A stretch of 64,000 bases of DNA from Candidatus Methanogranum gryphiswaldense (GCA_019262145.1 CP076745.1:989093-1053092); one strand, 5' to 3'. Numbered from the stretch's first letter, positions 35,939-45,141 are shown. Numbers and translations: made by a program. The notes: generated by a model not told the origin, from the sequence alone.

Positions 35939-36343
35939 TCAGTTATCTGGCACGAACTTGAATCCGTAGTGGATGACACCAGCTGCACCGTCTGCGTCCA
36001 GTTTACGCAAAACCGCACGCACAGGCATGCCGATCTCGATCTTATCAAGATCAACATCGACGAGCTGTCCGGATATGAGGACACCTTCTCTGTTCTTGAT
36101 CATCGCGACGGCATACGGTTTCTGCATATTATTGCACTCCGGTGCCTCGTGAATGACGGAGAACGAATAGACCTCCCCATGCCTGTCCAGCTTGACCTCT
36201 TTCATCTTGCCGATGCCTGCCCTGCGGCATGCAGGACAGAACGAACGTGAGGGGAAGAAGATCTTTCCGCAGTGCTCGCATTTGGTTCCCTGGAGGTTGT
36301 ACCTTCCGGGGATCTCTCTCCACTCCTTTGCTACCGATGACAT
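35939..36343 (-). CDS. DUF35 zinc-ribbon/OB-fold protein of the HMG-CoA synthase complex
   Basis: The 134-residue protein has an N-terminal zinc ribbon, CEHCGKIFFPSRSFCPACRR, and a C-terminal OB-fold. In the archaeal thiolase-HMG-CoA synthase complex this family bridges the two enzymes and holds the pantetheine channel. It is the last gene of the operon and overlaps the thiolase gene by one base (ATGA arrangement). Its four cysteines are intact. Confidence 0.9.
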   Translation of the reverse strand: MSSVAKEWREIPGRYNLQGTKCEHCGKIFFPSRSFCPACRRAGIGKMKEVKLDRHGEVYSFSVIHEAPECNNMQKPYAVAMIKNREGVLISGQLVDVDLDKIEIGMPVRAVLRKLDADGAAGVIHYGFKFVPDN

Positions 36344-37512
36344 CAGATCGCCTCCATGATACTTACGGTGACAGCGGAACCGTTTCCTCCGACAGACTGT
36401 GCCAGTCCGTACTTGGCTCCTTTGACCTGTCTCTTGCCCGCTTCATTCCTGAGCTGCTCGGTGACCTCCACGATCTGTGCCACTCCTGCGGCTCCGATCG
36501 GATATCCTCTCGCCTTCAAGCCTCCGGACGTGTTGATGGCTATCTTCCCCGAATCGAAGTGCGTCTCACCGTTGAGGAATGCCTTTCCTGCCTCTCCCTT
36601 CTTGTAGAAGCCGAGGTCCTGAAGCGCCATGACACCTGCCACGGTGTAATCATCGTGGATCTCAGCGAAGTTGATGTCGTGTGCCTTGATTCCGGCCATC
36701 TCATAAGCTCTCTTGGCAGCGGCCTGTGTCGCCTTGAATTCAGTTATCGAATCCCTCTGGAACAATGCCAATGTATCGCTTGCCTGTGCGACCGCTGCGA
36801 CCTTGACGTACTTGTCGGTATGCTTCTTGGCATCCTTGAGGGGACAGAGTATCACTGCTGCTGCTCCGTCGGTTATGGGTGCGCAGTCGAATACGCCGAG
36901 AGGTGTCGCGACTGGACCTGATTTCAGTACTGTGTCGAGAGGTATTCCTTTCCTGAACTGTGCGCCTGGGTTGAGTTCGCCGTGGAAGTGACTGTTGACC
37001 GCAACGGATGCTATCTCCTCACGTGTTGCCATCTTGTCGTGTATCATCCTTCTGGCGATCATCGCATAGTTCGATGCGAGTGTGATGCCCATTCCAGCCT
37101 CCCACTCTGCATCCGCCGTCGCATCCATGACCGAGTTGATCGATGCATCGTCGAGATCTGTCATCTTCTCAGCACCTCCAACCATCACGGTCTCGTGAAG
37201 GCCAGATGCAACTGCCATTACGGCCTCTCTGAATGCGACACCACCGGATGCCCCTCCAGCCTCCACTCTTGTCGCAGGTATGTGGTTGGTAGCCATTCCC
37301 GAATAATCGGCGACCAATGCATCCACATGCTGCTGATTGATGAAACGTCCCGCAGACATGTTGCCTATGAACAAACCGTCGATCTCGTCTCCCGAGAGAT
37401 TTGCATCCTCGATAGCCTTCATTCCTGCCTCGATACCGATACTCCTGAACGATTTGTCCCAGAGTTCTCCGAATTTGGTGGCTCCTATTCCTATGATTGC
37501 TACGTCTCTCAT
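36343..37512 (-). CDS. Archaeal thiolase (acetoacetyl-CoA thiolase family) with altered catalytic residues
   Basis: By family and position this is the acetyl-CoA acetyltransferase that feeds HMG-CoA synthase. The 389 residues begin VAIIGIGATKFGELWDKSFRS, as in archaeal thiolases. However, the nucleophile region reads TRVEAGGASGGVAFREA, where related archaeal enzymes have VEAACASG, so the cysteine is Gly (codon GGG). The catalytic-His motif reads GGLKARGYPIGAAG, with Tyr (TAT) instead of His. The HDCF-type motif reads EIHDDYTV. The fold and neighbours are otherwise normal. It may be an inactive structural member of the complex, or use another mechanism. It starts 4 bases after the synthase gene. 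Confidence 0.85.
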   Translation of the reverse strand: MRDVAIIGIGATKFGELWDKSFRSIGIEAGMKAIEDANLSGDEIDGLFIGNMSAGRFINQQHVDALVADYSGMATNHIPATRVEAGGASGGVAFREAVMAVASGLHETVMVGGAEKMTDLDDASINSVMDATADAEWEAGMGITLASNYAMIARRMIHDKMATREEIASVAVNSHFHGELNPGAQFRKGIPLDTVLKSGPVATPLGVFDCAPITDGAAAVILCPLKDAKKHTDKYVKVAAVAQASDTLALFQRDSITEFKATQAAAKRAYEMAGIKAHDINFAEIHDDYTVAGVMALQDLGFYKKGEAGKAFLNGETHFDSGKIAINTSGGLKARGYPIGAAGVAQIVEVTEQLRNEAGKRQVKGAKYGLAQSVGGNGSAVTVSIMEAI

Positions 37513-37516
37513 GTTA

Positions 37517-38569
37517 TCACTCCGACATTATGATCTTGCCCTTGAATTTGGCATAGGTACCGTAGTCGACATAGACTGGATTGGCCATGACCTTCTCGAG
37601 CGTGGGGGCATTCTCCCTCTTGTAATCCTTGATCGCATCTGTGACGGTTATATCGAAAGCATCGCTTCCTGCACCGGAACCGTAAGATGTGACGAAAATC
37701 CTGTCACCGGGCTTTGCATGGTCCAGTATGTTAGCGAGTCCTAACGGGACCGCTCCGCTGTATGTGTTGCCTATGTTAGGTGTCAGCAGACCGCATTCGA
37801 CCTGCTCCGGTGTGAATCCCAACTGCGAAGCGACCCTCGTGGGGAATTTTCCATTGGGCTGGTGGAAGACAGCGTATGTGTAGTCCTCAGGCTTCGTGTT
37901 CGTGGCATCCAACAGCATCTTTGCTGCGGATGTTATGTGCCTGAAGTATGCTGGCTCTCCTGTGAACCTTCCTCCGTGCAGGGGATATGGCTGTCCCTCC
38001 CTCCTCCAGAAGTCAGGTGTGTCAGTGGTAAAGGACACGGTCTTGTTGATCTTGGCAATAATGTTCTCGCTTCCGATCAAAAATGCCGCTCCGCCTGCGG
38101 ATGCAGAGTATTCCAAAGCATCCCCGGGTGCTCCCTGTGATGTGTCCGCTCCGATGGCGACACCATACTTCACCATGCCGAAACCTACAAGTCCCATGCA
38201 TGCCTGGATGGCTGCTGTTCCTGCTTTGCAGGCGAATTCCATATCGACCGCCGTCATTGCAGGTGTAGCATCGATGGATTCTGCCACAATGGTCGCAGTC
38301 GGTTTGACCGCATAAGGATGGGATTCCGAACCGACATATACCGCTCCGATGTCCTGGGGGTCCACCTGGGGCACCCTTGCCATCATGTTCCTAGCGGCCT
38401 CTGTGGCGATGGTCACAACATCCTCATCGGGCGATGGGACCGATTTCTGATAGATCATCAGACCTTTTCCCATGCCTTTTCCGTCGACTCCCCAGATCCT
38501 TCCGATCTCCTCGGGTTTGATCCTGTAACGGGGAACATATGCTCCGTAACTTACGATTCCTACATCCAT
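37517..38569 (-). CDS. Hydroxymethylglutaryl-CoA synthase (archaeal)
   Basis: The enzyme condenses acetyl-CoA with acetoacetyl-CoA to make HMG-CoA for mevalonate and archaeal isoprenoid lipids. The 350-residue length is that of the archaeal type. The catalytic residues appear intact: Glu in [16 protein letters not shown], Cys in [14 protein letters not shown] and His in [16 protein letters not shown]. It begins directly after the regulator gene ends and is followed by the thiolase and DUF35 genes, matching the known channelled complex. Confidence 0.93.
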   Translation of the reverse strand: MDVGIVSYGAYVPRYRIKPEEIGRIWGVDGKGMGKGLMIYQKSVPSPDEDVVTIATEAARNMMARVPQVDPQDIGAVYVGSESHPYAVKPTATIVAESIDATPAMTAVDMEFACKAGTAAIQACMGLVGFGMVKYGVAIGADTSQGAPGDALEYSASAGGAAFLIGSENIIAKINKTVSFTTDTPDFWRREGQPYPLHGGRFTGEPAYFRHITSAAKMLLDATNTKPEDYTYAVFHQPNGKFPTRVASQLGFTPEQVECGLLTPNIGNTYSGAVPLGLANILDHAKPGDRIFVTSYGSGAGSDAFDITVTDAIKDYKRENAPTLEKVMANPVYVDYGTYAKFKGKIIMSE

Positions 38570-39262
38570 TCAATTCCCTTCCTTAAGTTTGTTCATTCTC
38601 TCCACTATCTCTTCCACCGAAAGAGTTGTTGATACGAGCGGTATGCCCTCCAATTTCGCCAGCTTGATAGCAAGCTGATCGGTCTCATCGGGACGCTGAT
38701 ATACCACCATCGCCGGTGTAAGGGGGTGTGCGCGGATGGCCACCATCGGAGAACGTCCGTAGTGGACATTCGTGAAAATAAGTGCCCTTTCGATGCTCCA
38801 TCCGTATATCTTGAGGTAATCCTCAGAGCTAAGATTCAGTATCGCCTTTATGGAATCCACGATCGTGTATCCATATATCCTCTTCACAGGTGTCTTCTCC
38901 GTATTGAGGTTCTTTCCGTTTATTGCCTCGATGAACTTGTGTTCATCGACGCCCCCGGCAAATTCATCCATCGCCAAAATGCAGTCCATACGATAATCTG
39001 GCTGATATCTCGATATGACCAATGAACCCTTCTGAGCGTCCAGCTTTATGAAGGCCTCGACCATCTTTTTGACAACAGCAACACCTGGTGATTTTCTGCG
39101 TCCGGACTCATAATCGCTGATGACCGAATGCGAGATCCCCATGGTCTCTGCAAGTTCATGCTGCGAAAGTCCGAACTCCTCCCTCCATTTACGGATGGCC
39201 TTTCCGGGATCGGGGGATAAGGTGATCTCCCCGGCGATCTTTTCCTTTAGTTCGCCTACCAT
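38570..39262 (-). CDS. XRE-type transcriptional regulator of the mevalonate operon
   Basis: The 230-residue protein has an N-terminal helix-turn-helix (about 28-75: FGLSQHELAETMGISHSVIS then DYESGRRKSPG). A C-terminal ligand-type domain of about 150 residues contains ALIFTNVHYGRSPMVAIRAH and VVYQRPDETDQLAIKLAKLE, ending LVSTTLSVEEIVERMNKL. It is the first gene of the operon and abuts the HMG-CoA synthase start without a gap, so it is probably a local, perhaps metabolite-sensing, regulator. ATG 39262 was chosen over TTG 39274. The ligand is unknown. Confidence 0.85.
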   Translation of the reverse strand: MVGELKEKIAGEITLSPDPGKAIRKWREEFGLSQHELAETMGISHSVISDYESGRRKSPGVAVVKKMVEAFIKLDAQKGSLVISRYQPDYRMDCILAMDEFAGGVDEHKFIEAINGKNLNTEKTPVKRIYGYTIVDSIKAILNLSSEDYLKIYGWSIERALIFTNVHYGRSPMVAIRAHPLTPAMVVYQRPDETDQLAIKLAKLEGIPLVSTTLSVEEIVERMNKLKEGN

Positions 39263-39325
39263 TGTCGGTAACAATCCATATCATTATTTAATGATGTCGA
39301 ATCATCGATACGTCGATTAACGTAA

Positions 39326-40735
39326 TCATAAAATATTGGAGAATCTCTTTTCGACAAGTTCCGTCCTTAATCTATCGACCACGGTCTTTATCACTTGCAC
39401 CCGCGCATATTTCTTGTTGTTGCTTGGTATGACCGTCCAAGGCGCATAAGGGGTGTTGGTGGATGATATCGCACGATTCACGTATTCATCGTATTGGTCC
39501 CATTTCTCGCGATTGCGCCAATCATCATCTGTGAGTTTCCATTGTTTCAATGGGCATTGCGCCCTTTTATTGAATCTTTCAAGTTGTTCATCCGAAGAAA
39601 TGTCCAACCAGAATTTTACAATGATAGTTCCGCTCCTGACCATCATGGCCTCCATATCGTTTATTTCCGACGCAGAACGTTCATACTCTTCTTTAGAACA
39701 TAATTCCTCTATAGGCTCAACGATCATCCTTCCGTACCATGTACGGTCGAATATGGCCACATGACCTGCCTTCGGCATGGAACGACTGAATCTCCAAAGA
39801 TGTGTATGTGCCAATTCCTCTTCGGTAGGGGCTTTGACCTGTCTCACGACATAGCCCTTCGGATTCAAAGCGTATGTGAGATGTTTTATGACTGACCCCT
39901 TCCCGGCGGCATCCCATCCCTCCAACCCTATGACCAGAGAGCGATTGCTTGCTGCAAGTACTGACTGAAGTTCGTAAAGCTTATCCGAATATTCGTCCAA
40001 CTCCTTTTCATCGGAATATTTGACATGTAATTCGAGACCATCGCGGGGATTCGGATATCTCTCTTCCAATCTGACCTTGGAAGACCTCGTCCCTTTCAGA
40101 TATCTCCCATTCAGACATTCCTTTATGATCTCGGCTGTCTTGATGACGGTTTTTCGGACCTCTCCCACTTCGATGACATTCCAAGGTGCATATTCCATAT
40201 CCGTGGCCTTGAGCAGGCCCCCCGTGATCGTGGTCATGAACTTCACGGGATCGATCTTGTCCACAGACAGGAAGGTATTGTTCATGCATAGGGCCGGACA
40301 ATAATCAGCACCGTACTTCTCAACATCCTCTGGTGTCGCATTCAAAAGGACCTTTATGACGAATGTCCCGTTATCGGTTAGATATCTTTCGAATTTGTTG
40401 CATGAATCTATCATCGTCTCGAAAGAGTTCTTATCACCGGTATAACGGTCGATGACCATGGAATACCATGATCTGTCATACAGGGAAAAAGCGCCCTTCG
40501 CAGGAGTGCCTTCAAGATAGTCGAAGATCAGTCTCGGCCCAGCGGTCTTGGGATCGAAATGATCGTATGAGACCCCTCTCGGTTCCAGACATCTGATTAT
40601 CTCATTGATGACCCTGTTGATCACCCTGCCGCTGCTTCCCTCGAAAACCACCAGGACGGGTATGCCTGCGGTATAGAAATCCAGCTGTATACGATTCAGT
40701 TCCTCTGACAGCTCTTTGGGGATCAACGCTTCCAT
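39326..40735 (-). CDS. Two-domain PPK2 (polyphosphate:AMP phosphotransferase type)
   Basis: The enzyme family transfers phosphate between polyphosphate and nucleotides. The 469 residues contain two PPK2 domains. The C-terminal domain is intact, with Walker A LEGWDAAGKGS (271-281), the lid region VKAPTEEELAHTHLWRF and Walker B-like FDRTWYGRMIVEP. The N-terminal domain has a degraded loop, VFEGSSGRVINRV (30-42), and LYDRSWYSMVIDR. This duplication with one active half is the layout of polyphosphate:AMP phosphotransferases. ATG 40735 is preferred to the longer frame upstream. It is divergent from the gene at 40806. Confidence 0.85.
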   Translation of the reverse strand: MEALIPKELSEELNRIQLDFYTAGIPVLVVFEGSSGRVINRVINEIIRCLEPRGVSYDHFDPKTAGPRLIFDYLEGTPAKGAFSLYDRSWYSMVIDRYTGDKNSFETMIDSCNKFERYLTDNGTFVIKVLLNATPEDVEKYGADYCPALCMNNTFLSVDKIDPVKFMTTITGGLLKATDMEYAPWNVIEVGEVRKTVIKTAEIIKECLNGRYLKGTRSSKVRLEERYPNPRDGLELHVKYSDEKELDEYSDKLYELQSVLAASNRSLVIGLEGWDAAGKGSVIKHLTYALNPKGYVVRQVKAPTEEELAHTHLWRFSRSMPKAGHVAIFDRTWYGRMIVEPIEELCSKEEYERSASEINDMEAMMVRSGTIIVKFWLDISSDEQLERFNKRAQCPLKQWKLTDDDWRNREKWDQYDEYVNRAISSTNTPYAPWTVIPSNNKKYARVQVIKTVVDRLRTELVEKRFSNIL

Positions 40736-40805
40736 GATCGAAGTAATGACTTTCCAGTATTTTACACGAACGAACAATTATAAGACGCGAAGAACATATG
40801 CATCT

Positions 40806-41174
40806 ATGTCTTGCAAAAAGGATGGACATTATTGCGCTATGTGCAACGAGATGGGCGATTTCGCTCCAAAAACTTTGACTGCCATCAATAAACTCGATCC
40901 TAGTTTCATGGAGACACTTCATGCCATGGATCGTTTCATGGTCGTCGACGGTCCGTTGGACAGGAAAACAAAGAGACTCATGGCCCTGTCATGTGTCTGT
41001 GTCAGAATGTGCGAGGATTGTGTATATCCTCAGGCAAGGGTCGCCAAGAACTTCGGCGCCACCAGAGAGGAGATCCTTGAGGCCATCAAGGTCGCTGTCC
41101 TTATCGGCGGAGTGCCATGCTGGTCATGCGCCAAGGAAGGGATCTCAAAACTGTTCGAAGAATGGGATGAGTGA
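40806..41174 (+). CDS. Carboxymuconolactone decarboxylase/AhpD-like protein with several CxxC motifs
   Basis: The 122-residue protein has the AhpD-like core: FMETLHAMDRFMVVDGPLD, RLMALSCVCVRMCEDCVYPQ with the catalytic CEDC, and ATREEILEAIKVAVLIGGVP. Two further CxxC pairs are present, CAMC near the N-terminus and CWSC near the C-terminus. It is probably a thiol-disulfide reductase or peroxidase partner in redox defence. ATG 40806 was chosen because upstream codons lie in the promoter region shared with the PPK2 gene (70 bases). Confidence 0.85.
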   Translation: MSCKKDGHYCAMCNEMGDFAPKTLTAINKLDPSFMETLHAMDRFMVVDGPLDRKTKRLMALSCVCVRMCEDCVYPQARVAKNFGATREEILEAIKVAVLIGGVPCWSCAKEGISKLFEEWDE

Positions 41175-41288
41175 ACACTCACCAAAAAACCTTTTACCAA
41201 GAATATTTTTGATCAAATTGAAGACAATTTACAAATCTTCACACTATGTCCTTTATTGAAATCAAATAAAATATGCTCACTCTAGTGA

Positions 41289-41879
41289 TCAGATCTCATT
41301 TAACGCCTCTACCGTATTGTCCGCGACCGCACTATGACGCTCTCTCAGCCAACGCACGAGCATATACGCGAAACATCCGCATATTATTCCGAGTATCGCA
41401 CCGCCGAGTATATCTATCGGATAATGGACGAACAGATACAATCTAGAGAATGCGATCGCAGTGGCGAATATCAGTAGGATCAATGCTATCTTCTTCTCCT
41501 TGAAAAGCAACGCCACTGTCACCATCATGACCGATGACGATACATGCATCGAGGGAAAGGACGGACTTGAAGGTGTGGATATCAGTAATTCCATCGGATA
41601 ATCCATGAAAGGACGCGGACTGTCGACCACATATTTTAGAGACATGCCAGAAAACTCTGAAATGACCCCTCCGACGAGGAATGTCACTCCCATCCAGCGA
41701 TATTTTTTTGTAAAAAGGAACAAGAGACCGATGATGAACATCAATGTGCCGTAATTCATCGTTGATGTGAAGAAGGGCATGACTGCATCCACGGTCGGAT
41801 TGCGGAGATTGTCCTGTATCCAAAGGACCACATCAAGTTCCACGCCCATAGCCCTCTCTACAACGTGTGCATAAATCAT
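41289..41879 (-). CDS. PAP2-family membrane phosphatase
   Basis: The 196-residue integral membrane protein has about five helices and all three PAP2 signature motifs: KYVVDSPRP, SFPSMH and SRLYLFVHYPID. Such enzymes remove phosphate from isoprenyl pyrophosphates or lipid phosphates at the outer membrane face. In archaea a role in dolichyl or polyprenyl phosphate recycling is plausible. It lies alone between intergenic regions. Confidence 0.9.
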   Translation of the reverse strand: MIYAHVVERAMGVELDVVLWIQDNLRNPTVDAVMPFFTSTMNYGTLMFIIGLLFLFTKKYRWMGVTFLVGGVISEFSGMSLKYVVDSPRPFMDYPMELLISTPSSPSFPSMHVSSSVMMVTVALLFKEKKIALILLIFATAIAFSRLYLFVHYPIDILGGAILGIICGCFAYMLVRWLRERHSAVADNTVEALNEI

Positions 41880-41921
41880 TGTATCGGTTCATTCTAATAA
41901 CGACCGAAAAAGAATTAAGAT

Positions 41922-42245
41922 TCAGGCCATATTCTCAAGCATTTGTCTAAGCTTAAGATAATGATTCTCTTCCAGTCCCTGCTCCAATGCAAGGCACCTG
42001 AGAATATCCTCTATATTCGCGTTGATGAAATCCTTCGCGGTCATGGAGATGTCATAATGGCTTTTGTCGATCGAGTTTATATTCTTAACAATGACAACAG
42101 CTGAATCCCTTTCCTGATCCTTCATGATTATCAGTCTGTTGAAACATCCTCTGCGATCGCCTCTGAATATTATTTCAGAACCGCATGTTCTCAACTCGAT
42201 CTCGTAATCAGCATTAATGCAGTCAAATGTCATGTCATATCCCAT
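41922..42245 (-). CDS. Small protein of unknown function
   Basis: The 107-residue protein is not recognised. It starts MGYDMTFDCINADYEIELRT and has a strand-rich first half (IIFRGDRRGCFNRLIIMKD, SAVVIVKNI) and a helical second half (MTAKDFINANIEDILRCLA). No membrane segment or metal motif is evident. It reads as coding by composition, with its start 43 bases downstream of the PAP2 start region on the same strand. An internal ATG at residue 5 is a possible start. Confidence 0.6.
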   Translation of the reverse strand: MGYDMTFDCINADYEIELRTCGSEIIFRGDRRGCFNRLIIMKDQERDSAVVIVKNINSIDKSHYDISMTAKDFINANIEDILRCLALEQGLEENHYLKLRQMLENMA

Positions 42246-42269
42246 CGATCTAATTTTTGGAGGAAGGGC

Positions 42270-42293
42270 CCTCCCTCTCGGAGTCCAGGGAGG
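42270..42293. other. Stem-loop in the region upstream of acnA
   Basis: CCTCCCT (42270-42276) and AGGGAGG (42287-42293) form a 7-base stem with a 10-base loop, in a locally GC-rich patch of an otherwise AT-rich gap. It is 25 bases upstream of the minus-strand small gene and more than 200 bases upstream of acnA. A terminator or leader element for either direction is possible. Confidence 0.3.
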
Positions 42294-42367
42294 ACCTTAA
42301 GATGTTTTGAGCTTGCTGCTCAGAGGAAGAAAAATGTTTGAAATGAGAGTGGACCTCTCTCTGAAAA

Positions 42368-42485
42368 GTACGTATGCATTTCGTATATTTAATCTGTACG
42401 TATCATCCATCCATAACCATCCATACATTATATTACCATAACAACAGAATGTTCACCCTGCTCAAATTTCAAATATCATACGTAT
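42368..42485 (+). promoter_or_regulatory. Three copies of an ATACGTAT-like palindrome before acnA
   Basis: GTACGTAT occurs at 42368-42375 and 42396-42403, and the perfect palindrome ATACGTAT at 42478-42485. The first two are 28 bases apart, about one face of the helix, and flank the TATA-like CGTATATTTAAT (42382-42393). The third is 26 bases before the acnA ATG. This is a plausible operator array for the aconitase promoter. Confidence 0.35.
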
Positions 42486-42510
42486 ATACTAATGAACAGG
42501 AGACAGAGCA

Positions 42511-45141
42511 ATGACCGGAATTGGCGACTGTACAAAGAAGATTCACACAGCTGAGGGCGAGATGACCATCTACAGCCTCAGGGAACTGGAGAAAAAAGGC
42601 ATCATCAAAGACCTTTCCAAGATGCCCTATTCGATAAAGGTCATCGTAGAAGGACTCCTAAGACAGGATGACGGCATACTGATCACCGATGAGGATGTCA
42701 GAACGATAGCTTCTTGGGACCCGAAAGGGAACACCGACAGCGATATACCATGGATACCCGCGAGGGTCCTTCTTCAGGACCTCACCGGCGGGGCCGCTGT
42801 CACCGACCTTGCATCCATGAGGGAATCGGTCGCCGCCATGGGAAAGGATCCCGAACTCATCAATCCCTTAGTGCCTGTCGACCTTGTCATCGACCATTCC
42901 ATCCAAACAGACTTCGCTGGCTGTGATGATGCGCAGGAACGCAACGAGGAATTGGAATTCCAGAGGAACAAAGAAAGATACGCGCTTTTCAAATGGGCAC
43001 AGAAATCCTTCAAGAATTTCCGTGCGGTCCCGCCGGGGAACGGGATATGCCATCAGGTCAACCTTGAATATCTTTCACCTCTGATCCACGTCGTAAAGAA
43101 GAACGGTAAACTCATAGCTTATCCTGACTCCTGCTTTGGAACAGACTCCCACACCACACAGATCAACGGACTCGGTGTCGTCGGATGGGGTGTCGGCGGC
43201 ATAGAGGCTGAAGCAGTAATGGTCGGACAGCCATCCTACATGAAACTGCCAGATGTGGTCGGATTCAAATTAGTGGGAAAATTATCGCCAGGGGTGAACG
43301 CTACCGACCTTGTCCTCACCGTCGTCCAGATGCTCAGGAAGAAAGGCGTTGTAGGAAAGTTCGTGGAATTCTACGGCCCTGGATACAAGAACCTTTGCCT
43401 CGCCGACAGGTCCACAATCGCAAATATGGGACCGGAATACGGCGCGACGATGGGATACTGTCCTATCGACGAGAAGACAATAGATTATCTAAAACTCACA
43501 GGAAGAGATCCTAAACACATCGATGCAGTGGAGAAATATGCCAAAGAGCAAACACTTTGGTACATCGATGAGCCGGAATACACCGACACATTGGAACTCG
43601 ACCTTTCGACAGTGGAGCCGTGCCTTGCCGGACACAAGAGACCTCAGGACAGAATCCCCCTCTCCAAGATGAAAGAGGAATTCGACAACGCTCTCAAGGC
43701 ATTGAACGTAACTCACAGGAAGATGCCTATCGGAGGCATGATGGGGGACGGTTCTCTTGCCATAGCGTCCATAACCTCGTGCACCAACACTGCCAATCCA
43801 TCCGTGATGATCGCCGCAGGACTGGTCGCAAAGAAGGCATATGAACTCGGACTGAGGCCCAAAGATTACGTGAAAACATCACTCGCACCCGGCTCCAGGG
43901 TAGTGACGGAATATCTCAAGGACTCTGGACTTCAAGAATATCTTGACAAGATGGGATTCCAATGCTGCGGATACGGATGCATGACATGCATAGGCAACAG
44001 CGGACCGCTCTCAGACAAAGTGAGCAACACGATAAAGGCCAATGACCTGGTGGTCGCCGCGGTAGCATCCAGCAACAGGAACTTCGAAGGACGCATACAT
44101 CCGTTGGTGAAGGCCAACTACCTTGCATCGCCCCCGCTAGTCGTCGCATTCTCCATCGCAGGACGCGTGGATATCGACATGAACAAAGAACCCCTCGCAC
44201 ATGTCAAAGGAAAGGACATCTACCTCAGGGATATCTGGCCATCCGACGAGGAGATCCAGAAGATCAACGATAAATATGTCACATCCGAGACCTTCACCAA
44301 GAAATACAAGGACATCTTCAAAGGCTCCAAAAGATGGGAGGACATAGTCTGCGAGGACTCCCCGCTCTTCAAATGGGATGAAGGATCCACCTACATCAAG
44401 AATCCACCGTTCTTCGATGAACTCTATGATGAACCGGATATAATGGATGTGGAAGGCGCGAGATGCCTTGTCAAATTGGGAGATTCCATAACCACTGATC
44501 ATATATCTCCCGCTGGAGAATTCGGACCTTCGTCCGATGCCGGAAGATATCTTATCTCCCTCGGAGTGAAAGAAGAGGATTTCAACTCATACGGTTCAAG
44601 AAGAGCGAACCATGAAGTCATGGTCAGAGGAACATTCGCAAACATCAGACTCAAGAACCAGCTTACACCTGGAAGGGAGGGGAGTTCATCCGAATATTTC
44701 CCGGAGAAGAGACAGGACACCATATTCGAGGTCTCCAGATTGTACTACGAGGATATGACGCCGCTGATAGTCATCGCAGGCAAGGAATACGGTACTGGCA
44801 GTTCCAGGGACTGGGCGGCCAAAGGACCTCTCCTACTGGGCGTGAAAGCTGTTATAGCAGAATCCTTCGAAAGGATCCACAGGTCGAACCTCATAGGCAT
44901 GGGCATCGTGCCCTTGCAATTCCTAGAAGGGCAGAACCCAGAGATATTGAAGCTCAATGGGTCGGAAACATTTGACATTGATCTTTCCGAACTTGAACCC
45001 AGAGGATACGTCAGGGTCACAGCTTACAGGGACGGACAGAAACTCGAGTTCGATACCCTATGCAGAGTTGACGTCCCCATCGAAAAGGAATACATCGCCA
45101 ACGGCGGTATCCTGCAATATGTACTCAGAAAGATGATCTAA
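42511..45141 (+). CDS. acnA: Aconitate hydratase AcnA
   Basis: Aconitase interconverts citrate and isocitrate, here supplying 2-oxoglutarate for biosynthesis. The 876-residue protein is the AcnA/IRP type. Cluster cysteines are Cys424 in SITSCTNTANPS, Cys490 and Cys493 in YGCMTCIGNSGPL. The substrate loop GTDSHTTQINGLGVVGWGVGG and the C-terminal swivel GKEYGTGSSRDWAAKGP are intact. AGGAG lies upstream of the ATG. The gene converges on pabC. It differs clearly from LeuC/LeuD, in which the domains are separate proteins. Confidence 0.95.
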   Translation: MTGIGDCTKKIHTAEGEMTIYSLRELEKKGIIKDLSKMPYSIKVIVEGLLRQDDGILITDEDVRTIASWDPKGNTDSDIPWIPARVLLQDLTGGAAVTDLASMRESVAAMGKDPELINPLVPVDLVIDHSIQTDFAGCDDAQERNEELEFQRNKERYALFKWAQKSFKNFRAVPPGNGICHQVNLEYLSPLIHVVKKNGKLIAYPDSCFGTDSHTTQINGLGVVGWGVGGIEAEAVMVGQPSYMKLPDVVGFKLVGKLSPGVNATDLVLTVVQMLRKKGVVGKFVEFYGPGYKNLCLADRSTIANMGPEYGATMGYCPIDEKTIDYLKLTGRDPKHIDAVEKYAKEQTLWYIDEPEYTDTLELDLSTVEPCLAGHKRPQDRIPLSKMKEEFDNALKALNVTHRKMPIGGMMGDGSLAIASITSCTNTANPSVMIAAGLVAKKAYELGLRPKDYVKTSLAPGSRVVTEYLKDSGLQEYLDKMGFQCCGYGCMTCIGNSGPLSDKVSNTIKANDLVVAAVASSNRNFEGRIHPLVKANYLASPPLVVAFSIAGRVDIDMNKEPLAHVKGKDIYLRDIWPSDEEIQKINDKYVTSETFTKKYKDIFKGSKRWEDIVCEDSPLFKWDEGSTYIKNPPFFDELYDEPDIMDVEGARCLVKLGDSITTDHISPAGEFGPSSDAGRYLISLGVKEEDFNSYGSRRANHEVMVRGTFANIRLKNQLTPGREGSSSEYFPEKRQDTIFEVSRLYYEDMTPLIVIAGKEYGTGSSRDWAAKGPLLLGVKAVIAESFERIHRSNLIGMGIVPLQFLEGQNPEILKLNGSETFDIDLSELEPRGYVRVTAYRDGQKLEFDTLCRVDVPIEKEYIANGGILQYVLRKMI

